Shown here in pieces: positions 33,521-42,033 of a stretch of DNA of 64,000 nt. A model generated the notes under the pieces. It was not told the origin of the DNA. It made no database searches and saw only the letters and a program-made list of their open reading frames with translations. The stretch is taken from assembly GCF_000425065.1 (NCBI RefSeq), contig NZ_AULB01000034.1, positions 23,265-87,264 of the forward strand, in the 5' to 3' direction. The translations under genes and the position numbers were made by a program. How positions within the stretch are numbered: the first letter of the stretch is position 1; every line of letters begins with the position of its first letter. The DNA comes from Actinomadura rifamycini DSM 43936 (lineage in GTDB: Bacteria; Actinomycetota; Actinomycetes; Streptosporangiales; Streptosporangiaceae).

Positions 33521-34963
33521 ATGCGCGTCGCCGTCCTCCTGCTGCCCGCACTGCTCGTCTCGATGGACCTGTCGATCCTGTTCGTCGCCGCCCCGGCCAT
33601 CTCCGCCGCGCTCACCCCGACCGGCACCGAATGGCTGTGGATGATGGACGTCTACGGCTTCGTCATGGCCGGACTGCTGATCACCATGGGCTCCCTCGGC
33701 GACCGCATCGGCCGCCGCCGGCTCCTCCTCGCCGGCTCCGCCCTCTTCGGCGCCGCGTCCGCGCTCCTCGCCCTCGCCACCGAACCCTGGACGTTCGTCC
33801 TGGCCCGGGCCCTCCTCGGCATCGGCGGCGCCACCCTCGCCCCGTCCACCCTCTCCCTCCTCCGCGCCCTGTACCCCGACGAGCGCCGCCGCCGCGCGGC
33901 CGTCGGCGCCTGGACCGTCGCGTTCACCGGCGGCTCCGTCGCGGGCCCCATCGTCGGCGGGCTGCTGCTCGAGCACTTCTGGTGGGGCTCGATCTTCCTC
34001 GTCAACGTCCCCGTGATGCTGCTCCTCCTGGCCGCCGCCCCGCTCCTCCTGGAGGAGTCCCGCGACCCCGACGGCGCCGGGTTCGACCTGCCCGGCGCCG
34101 TCCTCGCGCTCACCGCCGTCCTCGGCCTCGTCGTCGCGCTCAAGCGCGCCACCGGCCACGGCGCCGACGCCGCCGCCGGCGCGGCGGCGCTGGCCGGGCT
34201 CGCCCTCGGGGCCGCGTTCGTCCTGCGCCAGCGCCGCGCCGCGCACCCCCTCCTCGACCTCGCCCTGTTCCGGGCGCCCGCCTTCGGCGCCGCCGTCACC
34301 GCGAACACCGCGGTGTCCTGGGCCGCCGCGGGCATGGGCGCCCTGGCGTTCACGTTCATGCAGACCGTCCACGGGCTCACCGCCCTCGAAGCCGCGCTGC
34401 ACGCCCTCCCGACCTTCGCCGGGACGGCCGCCGGCGCGGCCCTCGCGAGCACGATCGCCGACCGCGCCCGTCCCGCTTCGCTCGTCACCGCCGGGATGCT
34501 CCTCGCCGCACTCGGATTCGGGAGCATCGCGCTCCTCGACCCGGGCACCCCCGTGTGGGCGTTCGTCGGCGGCTACACCGTCCTGGCCTTCGGCGTCGGC
34601 GTCTGCGGCACCATCGCGAACACGCTGATCCTCTCCACCGCCCCGCCCGAACGCGCCGGAGCCGCCGCCGGCGTCTCCGAGACCGGCACCGAACTCGGCG
34701 CCGCGCTCGGCATCGCCGTCCTCGGCACCGCCACGGCCACCGTGTACACGGCCCGGATGGAGGAGCACGCGCCCCCCGGCACGCCCGACGCCGCCACCGA
34801 GACGATCGCCGGCGCCTTCGCCGTCCTCGACGACGCCGCACTCCTGGACACGGCCGCCGCGGCCTACACCGACGGCGTCACCGCGGCCGCCGCGGTCAGC
34901 GCCGCCGCCCTCCTCCTGACCGCCGCCCTCGCCGCCCGCGCCCTCCGCCACGAGCCCCGCTGA
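33521..34963 (+). CDS. MFS drug:H+ antiporter (DHA2 type)
   Basis: The 480-residue protein has about 14 membrane helices and the MFS loop motif GSLGDRIGRRRLLLAG, as in DHA2-type multidrug exporters. It has no ribosome site, and its -10 element lies six bases before the ATG, so the mRNA is probably leaderless. Control by the divergent TetR is strongly suggested by the operator pair. Substrates cannot be deduced. The gene is part of an accessory block inserted in the division locus. Confidence 0.9.
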   Translation: MRVAVLLLPALLVSMDLSILFVAAPAISAALTPTGTEWLWMMDVYGFVMAGLLITMGSLGDRIGRRRLLLAGSALFGAASALLALATEPWTFVLARALLGIGGATLAPSTLSLLRALYPDERRRRAAVGAWTVAFTGGSVAGPIVGGLLLEHFWWGSIFLVNVPVMLLLLAAAPLLLEESRDPDGAGFDLPGAVLALTAVLGLVVALKRATGHGADAAAGAAALAGLALGAAFVLRQRRAAHPLLDLALFRAPAFGAAVTANTAVSWAAAGMGALAFTFMQTVHGLTALEAALHALPTFAGTAAGAALASTIADRARPASLVTAGMLLAALGFGSIALLDPGTPVWAFVGGYTVLAFGVGVCGTIANTLILSTAPPERAGAAAGVSETGTELGAALGIAVLGTATATVYTARMEEHAPPGTPDAATETIAGAFAVLDDAALLDTAAAAYTDGVTAAAAVSAAALLLTAALAARALRHEPR

Positions 34964-34983
34964 CCCCACGAACACCCGCGATC

Positions 34984-35009
34984 GGGCGCGCGGACGGGCC
35001 TTCGCGCCC
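34984..35009. terminator. Weak hairpin after the first MFS gene
   Basis: GGGCGCG (34984-34990) can pair with CGCGCCC (35003-35009) across a 12-base loop, 20 bp after the MFS stop. There is no T-tract. It is a possible terminator only. Confidence 0.35.
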
Positions 35010-35109
35010 GCTCGCCCCTTCCACCGGGGGTTGAGGGTCGGTGGGGTATTCGGGCCGGTCGGTGGTGCCTTCGAGCCATGGAAGTCTCCGGGGTCGCTTC
35101 AACGTGACG

Positions 35110-36534
35110 ATGGAATCCATGGATGTCGAAGAGAGGGAACGCGCGGTGCCCGCGCGGCGGTGGTGGACGCTCGGGGTGGTGAGCGCCGCGCAGTTGCTGG
35201 TGGTCCTGGACGGGACGATCGTGAACATCGCGCTCCCGTCGGCGCAGGCGGCGCTCGGGATGTCGGACGGGAACCGGCAGTGGGCGGTCACCGCGTACGC
35301 GCTGGCGTTCGGGGGGCTGCTGCTGATCGGCGGACGGATCAGCGGGGTGCTCGGGCACCGGCGGGCGTTCGTGATCGGGCTCGCCGGGTTCGCGGCGGCG
35401 TCGGCGGTGGGCGGCGCGGCCACGGGCCCGGCGATGCTGTTCGGGGCGCGGGCGGCGCAGGGGGCGTGCGCCGCGCTGCTGGCGCCGGCGGCGCTGTCGC
35501 TGCTGGCGACGACGTTCGCGGGGGCCGGGCGGGGCCGGGCGTTCGGGGTGTTCGCGGCGGTCGGCGCGGCGGGCTCGGCGGTCGGGCTGATCGCGGGCGG
35601 GCTGCTGACCGAGTACGTCGGCTGGCGGTGGTGCCTGTACGTCAACGTGCCCGTGGCGGTCCTCGCGGTGTGCGGGGCGGCGCTGGTGCCGGCGGACCGT
35701 CCGGTGGCCCGGGGGCGGCTGGACGCGGCGGGCGCGCTGCTCAGCCTCGCGGGGTTCGCCGCGGTGGTGTACGCGTTCGACCGGGCCGAGCCGTTCGGGT
35801 GGGGGTCGTCGGAGGTGCTCGCGCCGCTGGCGGGCGGGGTGCTGCTGCTGGCGGCGTTCGTCGCGGTCGAGGTGCGCGCGCCCGAGCCGCTGCTGCCGAT
35901 GCGGGTGCTCGTCCACCGGGTGCGGGCGGGCGCGTTCCTGGCGATCACCCTGATGTTCGTGGCGGTGTTCGGGTTCTACCTGTTCATGAGCTACTACGCG
36001 CAGGGCGTGCTCGGCTACTCGCCCGTCGAGACCGGGCTGACGCTGATCATCAACGCGCTGGCGGCGCTGGCCGGGTCGATGCTGGTCGCGGGGAGGCTGC
36101 ACGGGCGGGTCGCGCCGGGGGCGCTGATCGTGCCGGGCCTGCTGGCGGCGGCGGCCGGGATGCTCCTGCTGACGGGCCTGACGGCGGGCACCTCGGATGT
36201 CTTCGTCCGGTACCTGGTGCCGTCGATGGTCCTGACCGGGCTGGGGCTCGGCTGCGTCATCACGCCGACCGCCGCGCTGGCGACCGAGGGGATGCGGGGG
36301 CACGACGTCGGGGCCGCGTCGGCGGCGTACAACGCGGCCCAGCAGCTGGGGGCCGCGCTGGGGACGGCGCTGCTGAACACGCTGGCGGCGAGCGCCGGGG
36401 CGGCGTACCGCGCCGCGCACCGGGACGCCGTGCCGGACGCGGCGGTGGTGCACGGCTACACGACGGCGCTGGCCGTCGCGGGGGGTGTGCTGCTGGTCGC
36501 GGCGTGCCTGAGCGTGCCGCTCGTCCGGCGCTGA
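35110..36534 (+). CDS. MFS drug:H+ antiporter (DHA2 type)
   Basis: The 474-residue protein has about 14 membrane helices. It begins RRWWTLGVVSAAQLLVVLDGTIVNIALPSA, the usual N-terminus of EmrB/QacA-type exporters. Motif A is degenerate (GRISGVLGHRRAF). The start is uncertain because no clear ribosome site is present; ATG codons at 35110 and 35119 are both possible. It converges with the truncated TetR gene. It was probably controlled by that TetR or is now constitutive. Confidence 0.87.
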   Translation: MESMDVEERERAVPARRWWTLGVVSAAQLLVVLDGTIVNIALPSAQAALGMSDGNRQWAVTAYALAFGGLLLIGGRISGVLGHRRAFVIGLAGFAAASAVGGAATGPAMLFGARAAQGACAALLAPAALSLLATTFAGAGRGRAFGVFAAVGAAGSAVGLIAGGLLTEYVGWRWCLYVNVPVAVLAVCGAALVPADRPVARGRLDAAGALLSLAGFAAVVYAFDRAEPFGWGSSEVLAPLAGGVLLLAAFVAVEVRAPEPLLPMRVLVHRVRAGAFLAITLMFVAVFGFYLFMSYYAQGVLGYSPVETGLTLIINALAALAGSMLVAGRLHGRVAPGALIVPGLLAAAAGMLLLTGLTAGTSDVFVRYLVPSMVLTGLGLGCVITPTAALATEGMRGHDVGAASAAYNAAQQLGAALGTALLNTLAASAGAAYRAAHRDAVPDAAVVHGYTTALAVAGGVLLVAACLSVPLVRR

Positions 36535-36999
36535 TCAGGGGCGGAGGCCGGCGAGGCCGAAGTCGAGGAGGCGTGCGGCCTGGGCGGGGGTGCTCTGCTC
36601 GCCCGCCCAGGCCGCCGCCGTCACGAGCGCGAACACGTCCTCGGCGGTGACGTCCGGACGGACGGCGCCGGACGCGCGGGCCCGCGCGACGAGCTCGTCG
36701 CCTGCGGCGAGGACGGCCTTGCAGGCGGCGTGCAGCTCGGACGTCTCGTCCTCGACGGCTTCCATGAGGGACGCGCCGAGCCCCCGGTAGCTGGCCGCGT
36801 GGTCCATGGCCGCGCGCGCCCAGGCGGCGAGGCCCTCGAAGGGCGGGGCGGCGAGCTGGTCGGCGCCGGTGGCGGCGAGGGCCCGCATCCGGTCGCCCAT
36901 GAGCGCCTCCAGGAGCGCCCGGCGGTTGGGGAAGTGGCCGTAGAGGGTGCCGTTGGCGACCCCCGCCCGGCGGGCGATCTCCTCCAGGGAAAAGTCGGA
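36535..36999 (-). pseudogene. 5'-truncated TetR-family regulator
   Basis: The visible 154 residues begin in the middle of a TetR helix-turn-helix (SDFSLEEIARRAGVANGTLYGHFPNRRALLEA) and continue through a normal-looking ligand domain to a stop. The first helix, about 20 residues, is missing, and no start codon or ribosome site lies just upstream. Instead the frame runs antisense into the NmrA-like gene, whose start is only four bases away. A deletion that removed the TetR start and the divergent promoter explains this best. Translation from a distant in-frame start antisense to the NmrA gene cannot be excluded. Confidence 0.7.
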
Positions 37000-37002
37000 C
37001 CC

Positions 37003-37863
37003 GTGCTGGTGATCGGGGCCACCGGACGGCAGGGCGGTGCCGCCGCGCGGCACCTGCTGGCCGACGGCCGGGCGGTGCGCGTGCTGGTGCGCGATCCCGC
37101 CTCGGCCGCCGCCCGCGCGCTGGCCGCGGCGGGCGCCGAACCGGTCCGGGGCGACCTGGACGACCCGGCGAGCCTCGCGGCGGCGATGGCGGGCGCGCAC
37201 GGCGCGTTCGTCGTCACGCCGGACGACCGGGACGGCGGGCGCGAGATCCGGCGGGGCCGCGCGGCGGTGGACGCGGCCGCCGAGGCGGGCGTGTCCCACC
37301 TGGTGTTCGCGTCCGTGGGCGGCGCCGAGCGGAGCACCGGCATCTCCTCCTGGGAGAGCAAGTGGGCCATCGAGCGGCACATCGCCGAGGTCGGGACGCC
37401 CGCGACCGTCCTGCGGCCCGTGCGGTTCATGGAGAACCACACGATCCCCGGGCTGCCGGTCGGCGGCATCACCCCCGGCGGCGTCCTGCGCCACCTGTTC
37501 GACCCGGACGTGCCCGTGCAGCTCATCGCCGTGACCGACATCGGCGCCTTCGCCGCCCTCGCGTTCGCCGACCCGGACGAGTACGCCGGCCGGGCCCTCG
37601 AACTGGCGGGCGACGAGCTGACGGCCGCGGAGACCGTGGAGCTGATCGGCGAGCGGCTCGGACGCGCGATCACCTACGAGCAGGTCGCGGACGTGGAGAA
37701 GGAGTTGGGCCCGGACGCCGTGAAGGCGTTCTCCGCCCAGCGCGGCATCTGGCGGGCGGACATCGCCGACCTGCGGCGGCGCCGCCCCGCCCTGCTGGAC
37801 TTCCCGGCCTGGCTGGACGGCGGCGGCGCCGAGGCCGTCGCGGCCGTCCTCGACCCCGTGTAG
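37003..37863 (+). CDS. NmrA-like NAD(P)-binding reductase
   Basis: The 286-residue protein has the atypical short-chain dehydrogenase/NmrA Rossmann motif at its very N-terminus (VLVIGATGRQGG). It also has FVVTPDDRDGG and the VSHLVFASVGG strand, and ESKWAIE in place of the usual YxxxK. Such proteins reduce quinones or sense NADP redox state. The GTG start leaves no residues before the first beta strand, and no convincing ribosome site is seen, so the 5' end may have been trimmed by the same deletion that broke the adjacent TetR gene. Activity is therefore uncertain. Confidence 0.8.
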   Translation: MLVIGATGRQGGAAARHLLADGRAVRVLVRDPASAAARALAAAGAEPVRGDLDDPASLAAAMAGAHGAFVVTPDDRDGGREIRRGRAAVDAAAEAGVSHLVFASVGGAERSTGISSWESKWAIERHIAEVGTPATVLRPVRFMENHTIPGLPVGGITPGGVLRHLFDPDVPVQLIAVTDIGAFAALAFADPDEYAGRALELAGDELTAAETVELIGERLGRAITYEQVADVEKELGPDAVKAFSAQRGIWRADIADLRRRRPALLDFPAWLDGGGAEAVAAVLDPV

Positions 37864-37912
37864 CGCGGAAAGGCTGACGCAGGCTGTCAGGTTTCCAGGG
37901 AAGCATGAAGGC

Positions 37913-38431
37913 ATGCGCGAAACGCAAGAAGAACTCGACGGGCTGCAAGCGCTGCTCGACTCCTCGCTCTCCCGCTCCACCTCGCACCTCCGCTCGATCG
38001 TCGCCGAGCGGACGATGTCCGCGGAGCGGCTCACGCGGGTGCTCACCGGGATGTGCACGCTCGCGCTGTCCACCGTGACCGCGAAGGGCGAACCGCGGAT
38101 CAGCGCGGTGGACGGGCATTTCCTGCACGGCCGGTGGCACTTCGGGACGGCGCGGGACGCCGCGAAGGCCCGCCACCTCCGGGATCGTCCGGCGGCCAGC
38201 GCGGCGCACATGCGCGGTGAGGACCTCGGCGTGTTCACGCACGGCACCGTGGAAATCCTCAACCCGCTGGGCGAGGAGCCCCCGGCGGACTGGCCCTACC
38301 TCCTGGCGTACTTCAAGGAGACGTACGGCGACGACGCCTTCGACTGGGAGAACGAGGTCGTCTACTACCGGCTGCACCCGCACTGGATGACCGTCTACGC
38401 GCCCGACCCCGCCAAGCTCACCGAAGGGTGA
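37913..38431 (+). CDS. Pyridoxamine-5'-phosphate-oxidase-like FMN protein
   Basis: The 172-residue protein has the split-barrel flavin-binding fold of the PPOX family: strands around MCTLALSTVTAKGEPRISAVDGHFLHGRWHFGTA, then the KARHLRDRPAASAAHMRGEDLGVFTHGTVEIL block. Members bind FMN or F420 and reduce varied small molecules. A long helical N-terminus of about 40 residues precedes the barrel. It lies 50 bp after the NmrA gene and may share its transcript. A strong terminator follows. Confidence 0.82.
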   Translation: MRETQEELDGLQALLDSSLSRSTSHLRSIVAERTMSAERLTRVLTGMCTLALSTVTAKGEPRISAVDGHFLHGRWHFGTARDAAKARHLRDRPAASAAHMRGEDLGVFTHGTVEILNPLGEEPPADWPYLLAYFKETYGDDAFDWENEVVYYRLHPHWMTVYAPDPAKLTEG

Positions 38432-38440
38432 CCGGACGCG

Positions 38441-38475
38441 GACGCGGCCGCGGGGGCGAACCCCGCGGCCGCGTC
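38441..38475. terminator. Bidirectional terminator between FMN protein and pknB
   Basis: A perfect 15-bp GC-rich stem (38441-38455 with 38461-38475) encloses the loop GCGAA. It lies between the converging FMN-protein and pknB genes. Confidence 0.85.
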
Positions 38476-38488
38476 CGGTCGCCGTGCG

Positions 38489-40312
38489 TCAGTCCTGGCC
38501 CGGCGGGAAGCCCGGGATGCTCGGGCCGCCCGGGGTGGGCTGCGAGGGAGTCGGGTCCGGCTCCTTCGCGATGAAGATCGTGACCGTGTCGCCGGGGGCC
38601 ACGGTCGCGTTCGCGCCGGGCGACTGCTGGTAGACGAACCCGACCGAGACGGGCTTGTCCGGCGGCGCCACGCCCTCCTGGACCTCGACCTTCAACCCCA
38701 GCTCCTCGAGCTTGGCCTCGGCGGCGCGCTTGCTGCTGTTGAACAGGTCCGGCATCTTGATCGTGCTCGGGCCGTTCGACACGTACACCGTGACGTCCGA
38801 CTTCACCGGCGCCTGCGCGCCGGCGGCCGGGTCGGTGCGGATGACGTTGCCGCGCGGCACGTCGTCGCTGTTGGCGACCCGCCGCTCGGGGTCGAGCTGG
38901 AGGTCCTTGAGCGCGCTCTCCGCCGCCGACGCCGGCTGCCCGGCCAGGTCGGGGATCGTGACCTGCTTCGGCGGCTCCTTGCCGTCGGAGATGACGAGGT
39001 TGACCGTGGAGCCCTCCTCGACCTGCGTGCCGGGCTTCGGGTCCGTCGCCATGACGGCGCCCTTGTCGACGTCGTCGCTGAACTCCTTGGTCGTCTCGCC
39101 GACCTTCAGGTTCGCCTTGGTGAGAGCGGCCTGGGCGTCCTCGGCGGACATCCCGACGATGCTCTGCGGCACCGCGACCTGGACCGGCTCCTCCTCGCCG
39201 CCACCGCTCATGAACCAGCCGATGAGGGCCGCGCCGCCGATGAACACGACGGCGAGCGCCGCCCACAGGGCGACCTTCTTGCCGGTGCCGCCCCGCTCGC
39301 CCCGGTCGTCGTCGTAGTGGACGGGCGGGAGGTACGGGTCGCCGTACCCGTCGTCCACCGGCCGCTGCATCTGGGTGTGCGGCGGACCGGGCGGGTAGGC
39401 GCCCATCACCTGGGTGCCCTGCGGCGGCTGCGCCCCCATCATCATGGTGGACGCCGCCGTCGACGCGACGGGCTGGCCCTGCAGGACCCGCTGGAGCTCC
39501 TGCCGGAACTCCGTCGCGTTCTGGTACCGGTTGTCCGCCTCCTTCGCCATCGCCTTCAGGACGATCGCGTCGGCCCACTGCGGGATCTGCGGGTCGATCT
39601 GGGACGGCGGGACGGGCTCCTCCCGCACGTGCTGGTAGGCGATCGCGACCGGGGAGTCGCCGGTGAACGGCGGCCGTCCGGTCAGCAGCTCGTACAGCAC
39701 GCAGCCGGTGGAGTAGATGTCGCTGCGGGTGTCGACGCGCTCGCCGCGGGCCTGCTCGGGCGACAGGTACTGGGCGGTGCCGATCACCTGGGCGGTCTGC
39801 GTCATGGTGGCCGCGGAGTCGGCCATCGCGCGGGCGATGCCGAAGTCCATGACCTTGACCTCGTGGCTGCGGGTCAGCATCACGTTGGCCGGCTTGATGT
39901 CGCGGTGCACGATCCCGCCGCGGTGGCTGTAGTCCAGCGCGCGAAGGATCCCGTCGGTCACTTCGAGGGCCTTCTCCGGCACGAGCGCCGTGTTCTCCCG
40001 CAGGAGGTCGCGCAGGGTGCTTCCGTCCACGTACTCCATGACGATGTACGGGATCGGGGTGTCGCCGATGACGTCCTCGCCCGTGTCGTACACGGCGATG
40101 ACCGAGGGGTGGTTCAGGGACGCGGCGGACTGCGCCTCGCGCCGGAACCGGGCCTGGAACGTGGGGTCGCGCGCCAGGTCGGACCGGAGGGTCTTCACGG
40201 CGACGGTGCGGTCGAGACGCAGGTCCCGGGCACGGTAGACCTCGGCCATACCGCCACGCCCGATCACCGAATCGAGTTCGTAGCGGCCGCCGAGCAGCCG
40301 AGGTTGACTCAT
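38489..40312 (-). CDS. pknB: Ser/Thr protein kinase PknB with PASTA repeats
   Basis: The 607-residue protein has an N-terminal kinase domain with K40, D138 in HRDIKPAN and DFG at 156-158. The activation-loop threonines T171 and T173 fall at the numbering of the mycobacterial autophosphorylation sites. A Pro-rich juxtamembrane stretch leads to one membrane helix (347-368). Three PASTA domains follow outside (from about 377, 447 and 515), one fewer than in mycobacterial PknB, and then a Pro/Gly tail. It senses muropeptides or lipid II and controls cell-wall growth. It is the last gene of the pstP-rodA-pbpA-pknA-pknB run. Confidence 0.96.
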   Translation of the reverse strand: MSQPRLLGGRYELDSVIGRGGMAEVYRARDLRLDRTVAVKTLRSDLARDPTFQARFRREAQSAASLNHPSVIAVYDTGEDVIGDTPIPYIVMEYVDGSTLRDLLRENTALVPEKALEVTDGILRALDYSHRGGIVHRDIKPANVMLTRSHEVKVMDFGIARAMADSAATMTQTAQVIGTAQYLSPEQARGERVDTRSDIYSTGCVLYELLTGRPPFTGDSPVAIAYQHVREEPVPPSQIDPQIPQWADAIVLKAMAKEADNRYQNATEFRQELQRVLQGQPVASTAASTMMMGAQPPQGTQVMGAYPPGPPHTQMQRPVDDGYGDPYLPPVHYDDDRGERGGTGKKVALWAALAVVFIGGAALIGWFMSGGGEEEPVQVAVPQSIVGMSAEDAQAALTKANLKVGETTKEFSDDVDKGAVMATDPKPGTQVEEGSTVNLVISDGKEPPKQVTIPDLAGQPASAAESALKDLQLDPERRVANSDDVPRGNVIRTDPAAGAQAPVKSDVTVYVSNGPSTIKMPDLFNSSKRAAEAKLEELGLKVEVQEGVAPPDKPVSVGFVYQQSPGANATVAPGDTVTIFIAKEPDPTPSQPTPGGPSIPGFPPGQD

Positions 40313-40341
40313 ATGTGCACTTTCCCTCGTACGTCTACACC

Positions 40342-42033
40342 TTAGTTCCCCGAACCTAGCCCGCCGCTCTGGGTGGCGGAGGGATCTGGGGTCGGAGTTG
40401 ACGGACTCGTGGTGACGTCCGTCGGCGACGGTGTCGGCTCGGTGTCGGTGGGAGTCGCACCGGGCGTCGTGGTGGTCGGCTTGCTGGTCGGCTTGCTGGT
40501 CGGTGACGCGCCGCCCGCGCCCGGGGTCGACCGGGACGGCGCAGGCGTCGTCGGACGGATCCTATGCGTCTCGTGTCGGTTCGTGACAGTGGGCACGGGT
40601 CTGCGGTCCTCGGTCGTCGGCTGGGGGGTCGTCGGCGTCGGGACGGCGGACGGTTCGACCCCGTCCTCGCCGGCCGGGACGAACGTCGACGTCTCGGACG
40701 GGGAGCGCCCGTCCCCGGCGGAGTCGGCGCCGCGGCCGATCCAGAACGTGCCGAGCACGACGGCGCCGACGAGGAGCACGGCGGCGATCGAGCTGAACGC
40801 CAGTGCCGTGCGACGCTGCCCGGGCACTGTCCCGTCGGAGAGGTTATCTGGACCACCGCGAGGGTCAAATCCCGACATAGGTGCCGTATGGCGCTTCGGG
40901 GTCGCGGTCGGGCGCCCGCGTGCGGGGCCTCCGCGCCGCGCACGGGCCGGTCCGCGCGCGCGGGAGCCGCGCCGCTTCCCGCCCGTCCGGGACGCCCTGC
41001 GCCCGCCGGACGCCACGGGGGTCTCGGGCTTCTCGCGGTTCCCGGGCGCCGCGGACGCGGCGGACGTCCGGGCGGCCGGGGCCGTGCCGAACACGCTGGT
41101 GGCGCCGTCGGGGCGGGGAGCACCGGCCGCCCCCGCCGTCCTGGTCGCCCCGGTCGTCCCGGGCGTCGCGGGGGCGCCCGGCATTCCGGGCAGGTCGGTG
41201 CGGAGGGTCCGCCCGGTGCTGAGCGACGCCCGGATCCGCAGCGCCCGGTCCGCGACCGCCGTCGCGCTCGGCGGCCGCTCCTCCGGGTGCTTCGCCAGCA
41301 TCTCCATGATGAGCGCGCGCGCCGGCTCCGGGACGCGCGCGGGCAGCGGCCGGGGCGCGTCCCGGACGTGCTTCAGCGCGACCTCGACCGGCGTGGCGCC
41401 GTCGAACGGCGGCGCCCCCACCAGGCACTCGTACGCCACCACGCCCAGCGAGTACAGGTCGGCGGCCGGGGTCAGCTCGCCCGCCGACGCCTGCTCCGGC
41501 GAGATGTAGTGCGCGGTGCCCATGACCATGCCGGTCTGCGTCTGCGACGCCTCCGCGAGCCGCCGCGCGATCCCGAAGTCGGTCAGCTTCAGCTCCCCGC
41601 GCGGGGAGACCATCAGGTTCGCCGGCTTCACGTCGCGGTGCACGATGTCCGCGTCGTGCGCCGCCGCGAGCGCCCGTCCCCCCTGCACCAGCAGGTCGAG
41701 GACGGCCTCCAGCGGGAGCCCGCCGTCCCGGGCGAGGATCTCGTCGAGCGGCTCGCCCTGCACCAGCTCCATCACCAGGTACGTGCGGCCGTGCTGGTGG
41801 CCGAAGTCGAACGCCTGCGCGATCCCGTCGTGCCGCAGCGCCGCGGCGAACCGCCCCTCGGCCTCGAACCGCCAGCGGGCCCGCGCGTCGTCGTCCAGCT
41901 CGACGCGCAGCAGCTTCACCGCGACGTCCCGGCCGAGCTGCTCGTCCCGGGCGCGCCAGACCTCGCCCATCCCGCCGGTCGCCAGCCGCTCCAGCAGCCG
42001 GTACCGGTCGTTCAGGACGAGGCCCGCGCTCAC
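40342..42033 (-). CDS. pknA: Ser/Thr protein kinase PknA
   Basis: The 563-residue membrane kinase has K40, the catalytic HRDVKPAN and a DFG motif. A long Ala/Pro/Arg-rich linker leads to one membrane helix (about 411-433). The extracytoplasmic part is a 130-residue Thr/Ser/Pro-rich tail without PASTA domains, which could be glycosylated or span the wall. PknA cooperates with PknB on cell-shape and division targets. Its start overlaps the pbpA stop by four bases (ATGA). Confidence 0.95.
   Translation of the reverse strand: MSAGLVLNDRYRLLERLATGGMGEVWRARDEQLGRDVAVKLLRVELDDDARARWRFEAEGRFAAALRHDGIAQAFDFGHQHGRTYLVMELVQGEPLDEILARDGGLPLEAVLDLLVQGGRALAAAHDADIVHRDVKPANLMVSPRGELKLTDFGIARRLAEASQTQTGMVMGTAHYISPEQASAGELTPAADLYSLGVVAYECLVGAPPFDGATPVEVALKHVRDAPRPLPARVPEPARALIMEMLAKHPEERPPSATAVADRALRIRASLSTGRTLRTDLPGMPGAPATPGTTGATRTAGAAGAPRPDGATSVFGTAPAARTSAASAAPGNREKPETPVASGGRRASRTGGKRRGSRARGPARARRGGPARGRPTATPKRHTAPMSGFDPRGGPDNLSDGTVPGQRRTALAFSSIAAVLLVGAVVLGTFWIGRGADSAGDGRSPSETSTFVPAGEDGVEPSAVPTPTTPQPTTEDRRPVPTVTNRHETHRIRPTTPAPSRSTPGAGGASPTSKPTSKPTTTTPGATPTDTEPTPSPTDVTTSPSTPTPDPSATQSGGLGSGN

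Noticed and set aside
36730..37002. N-terminal extension of the NmrA-like gene antisense to the TetR gene
   Set aside because: The extension is the complement of recognisable TetR sequence and lacks similarity to NmrA N-termini.
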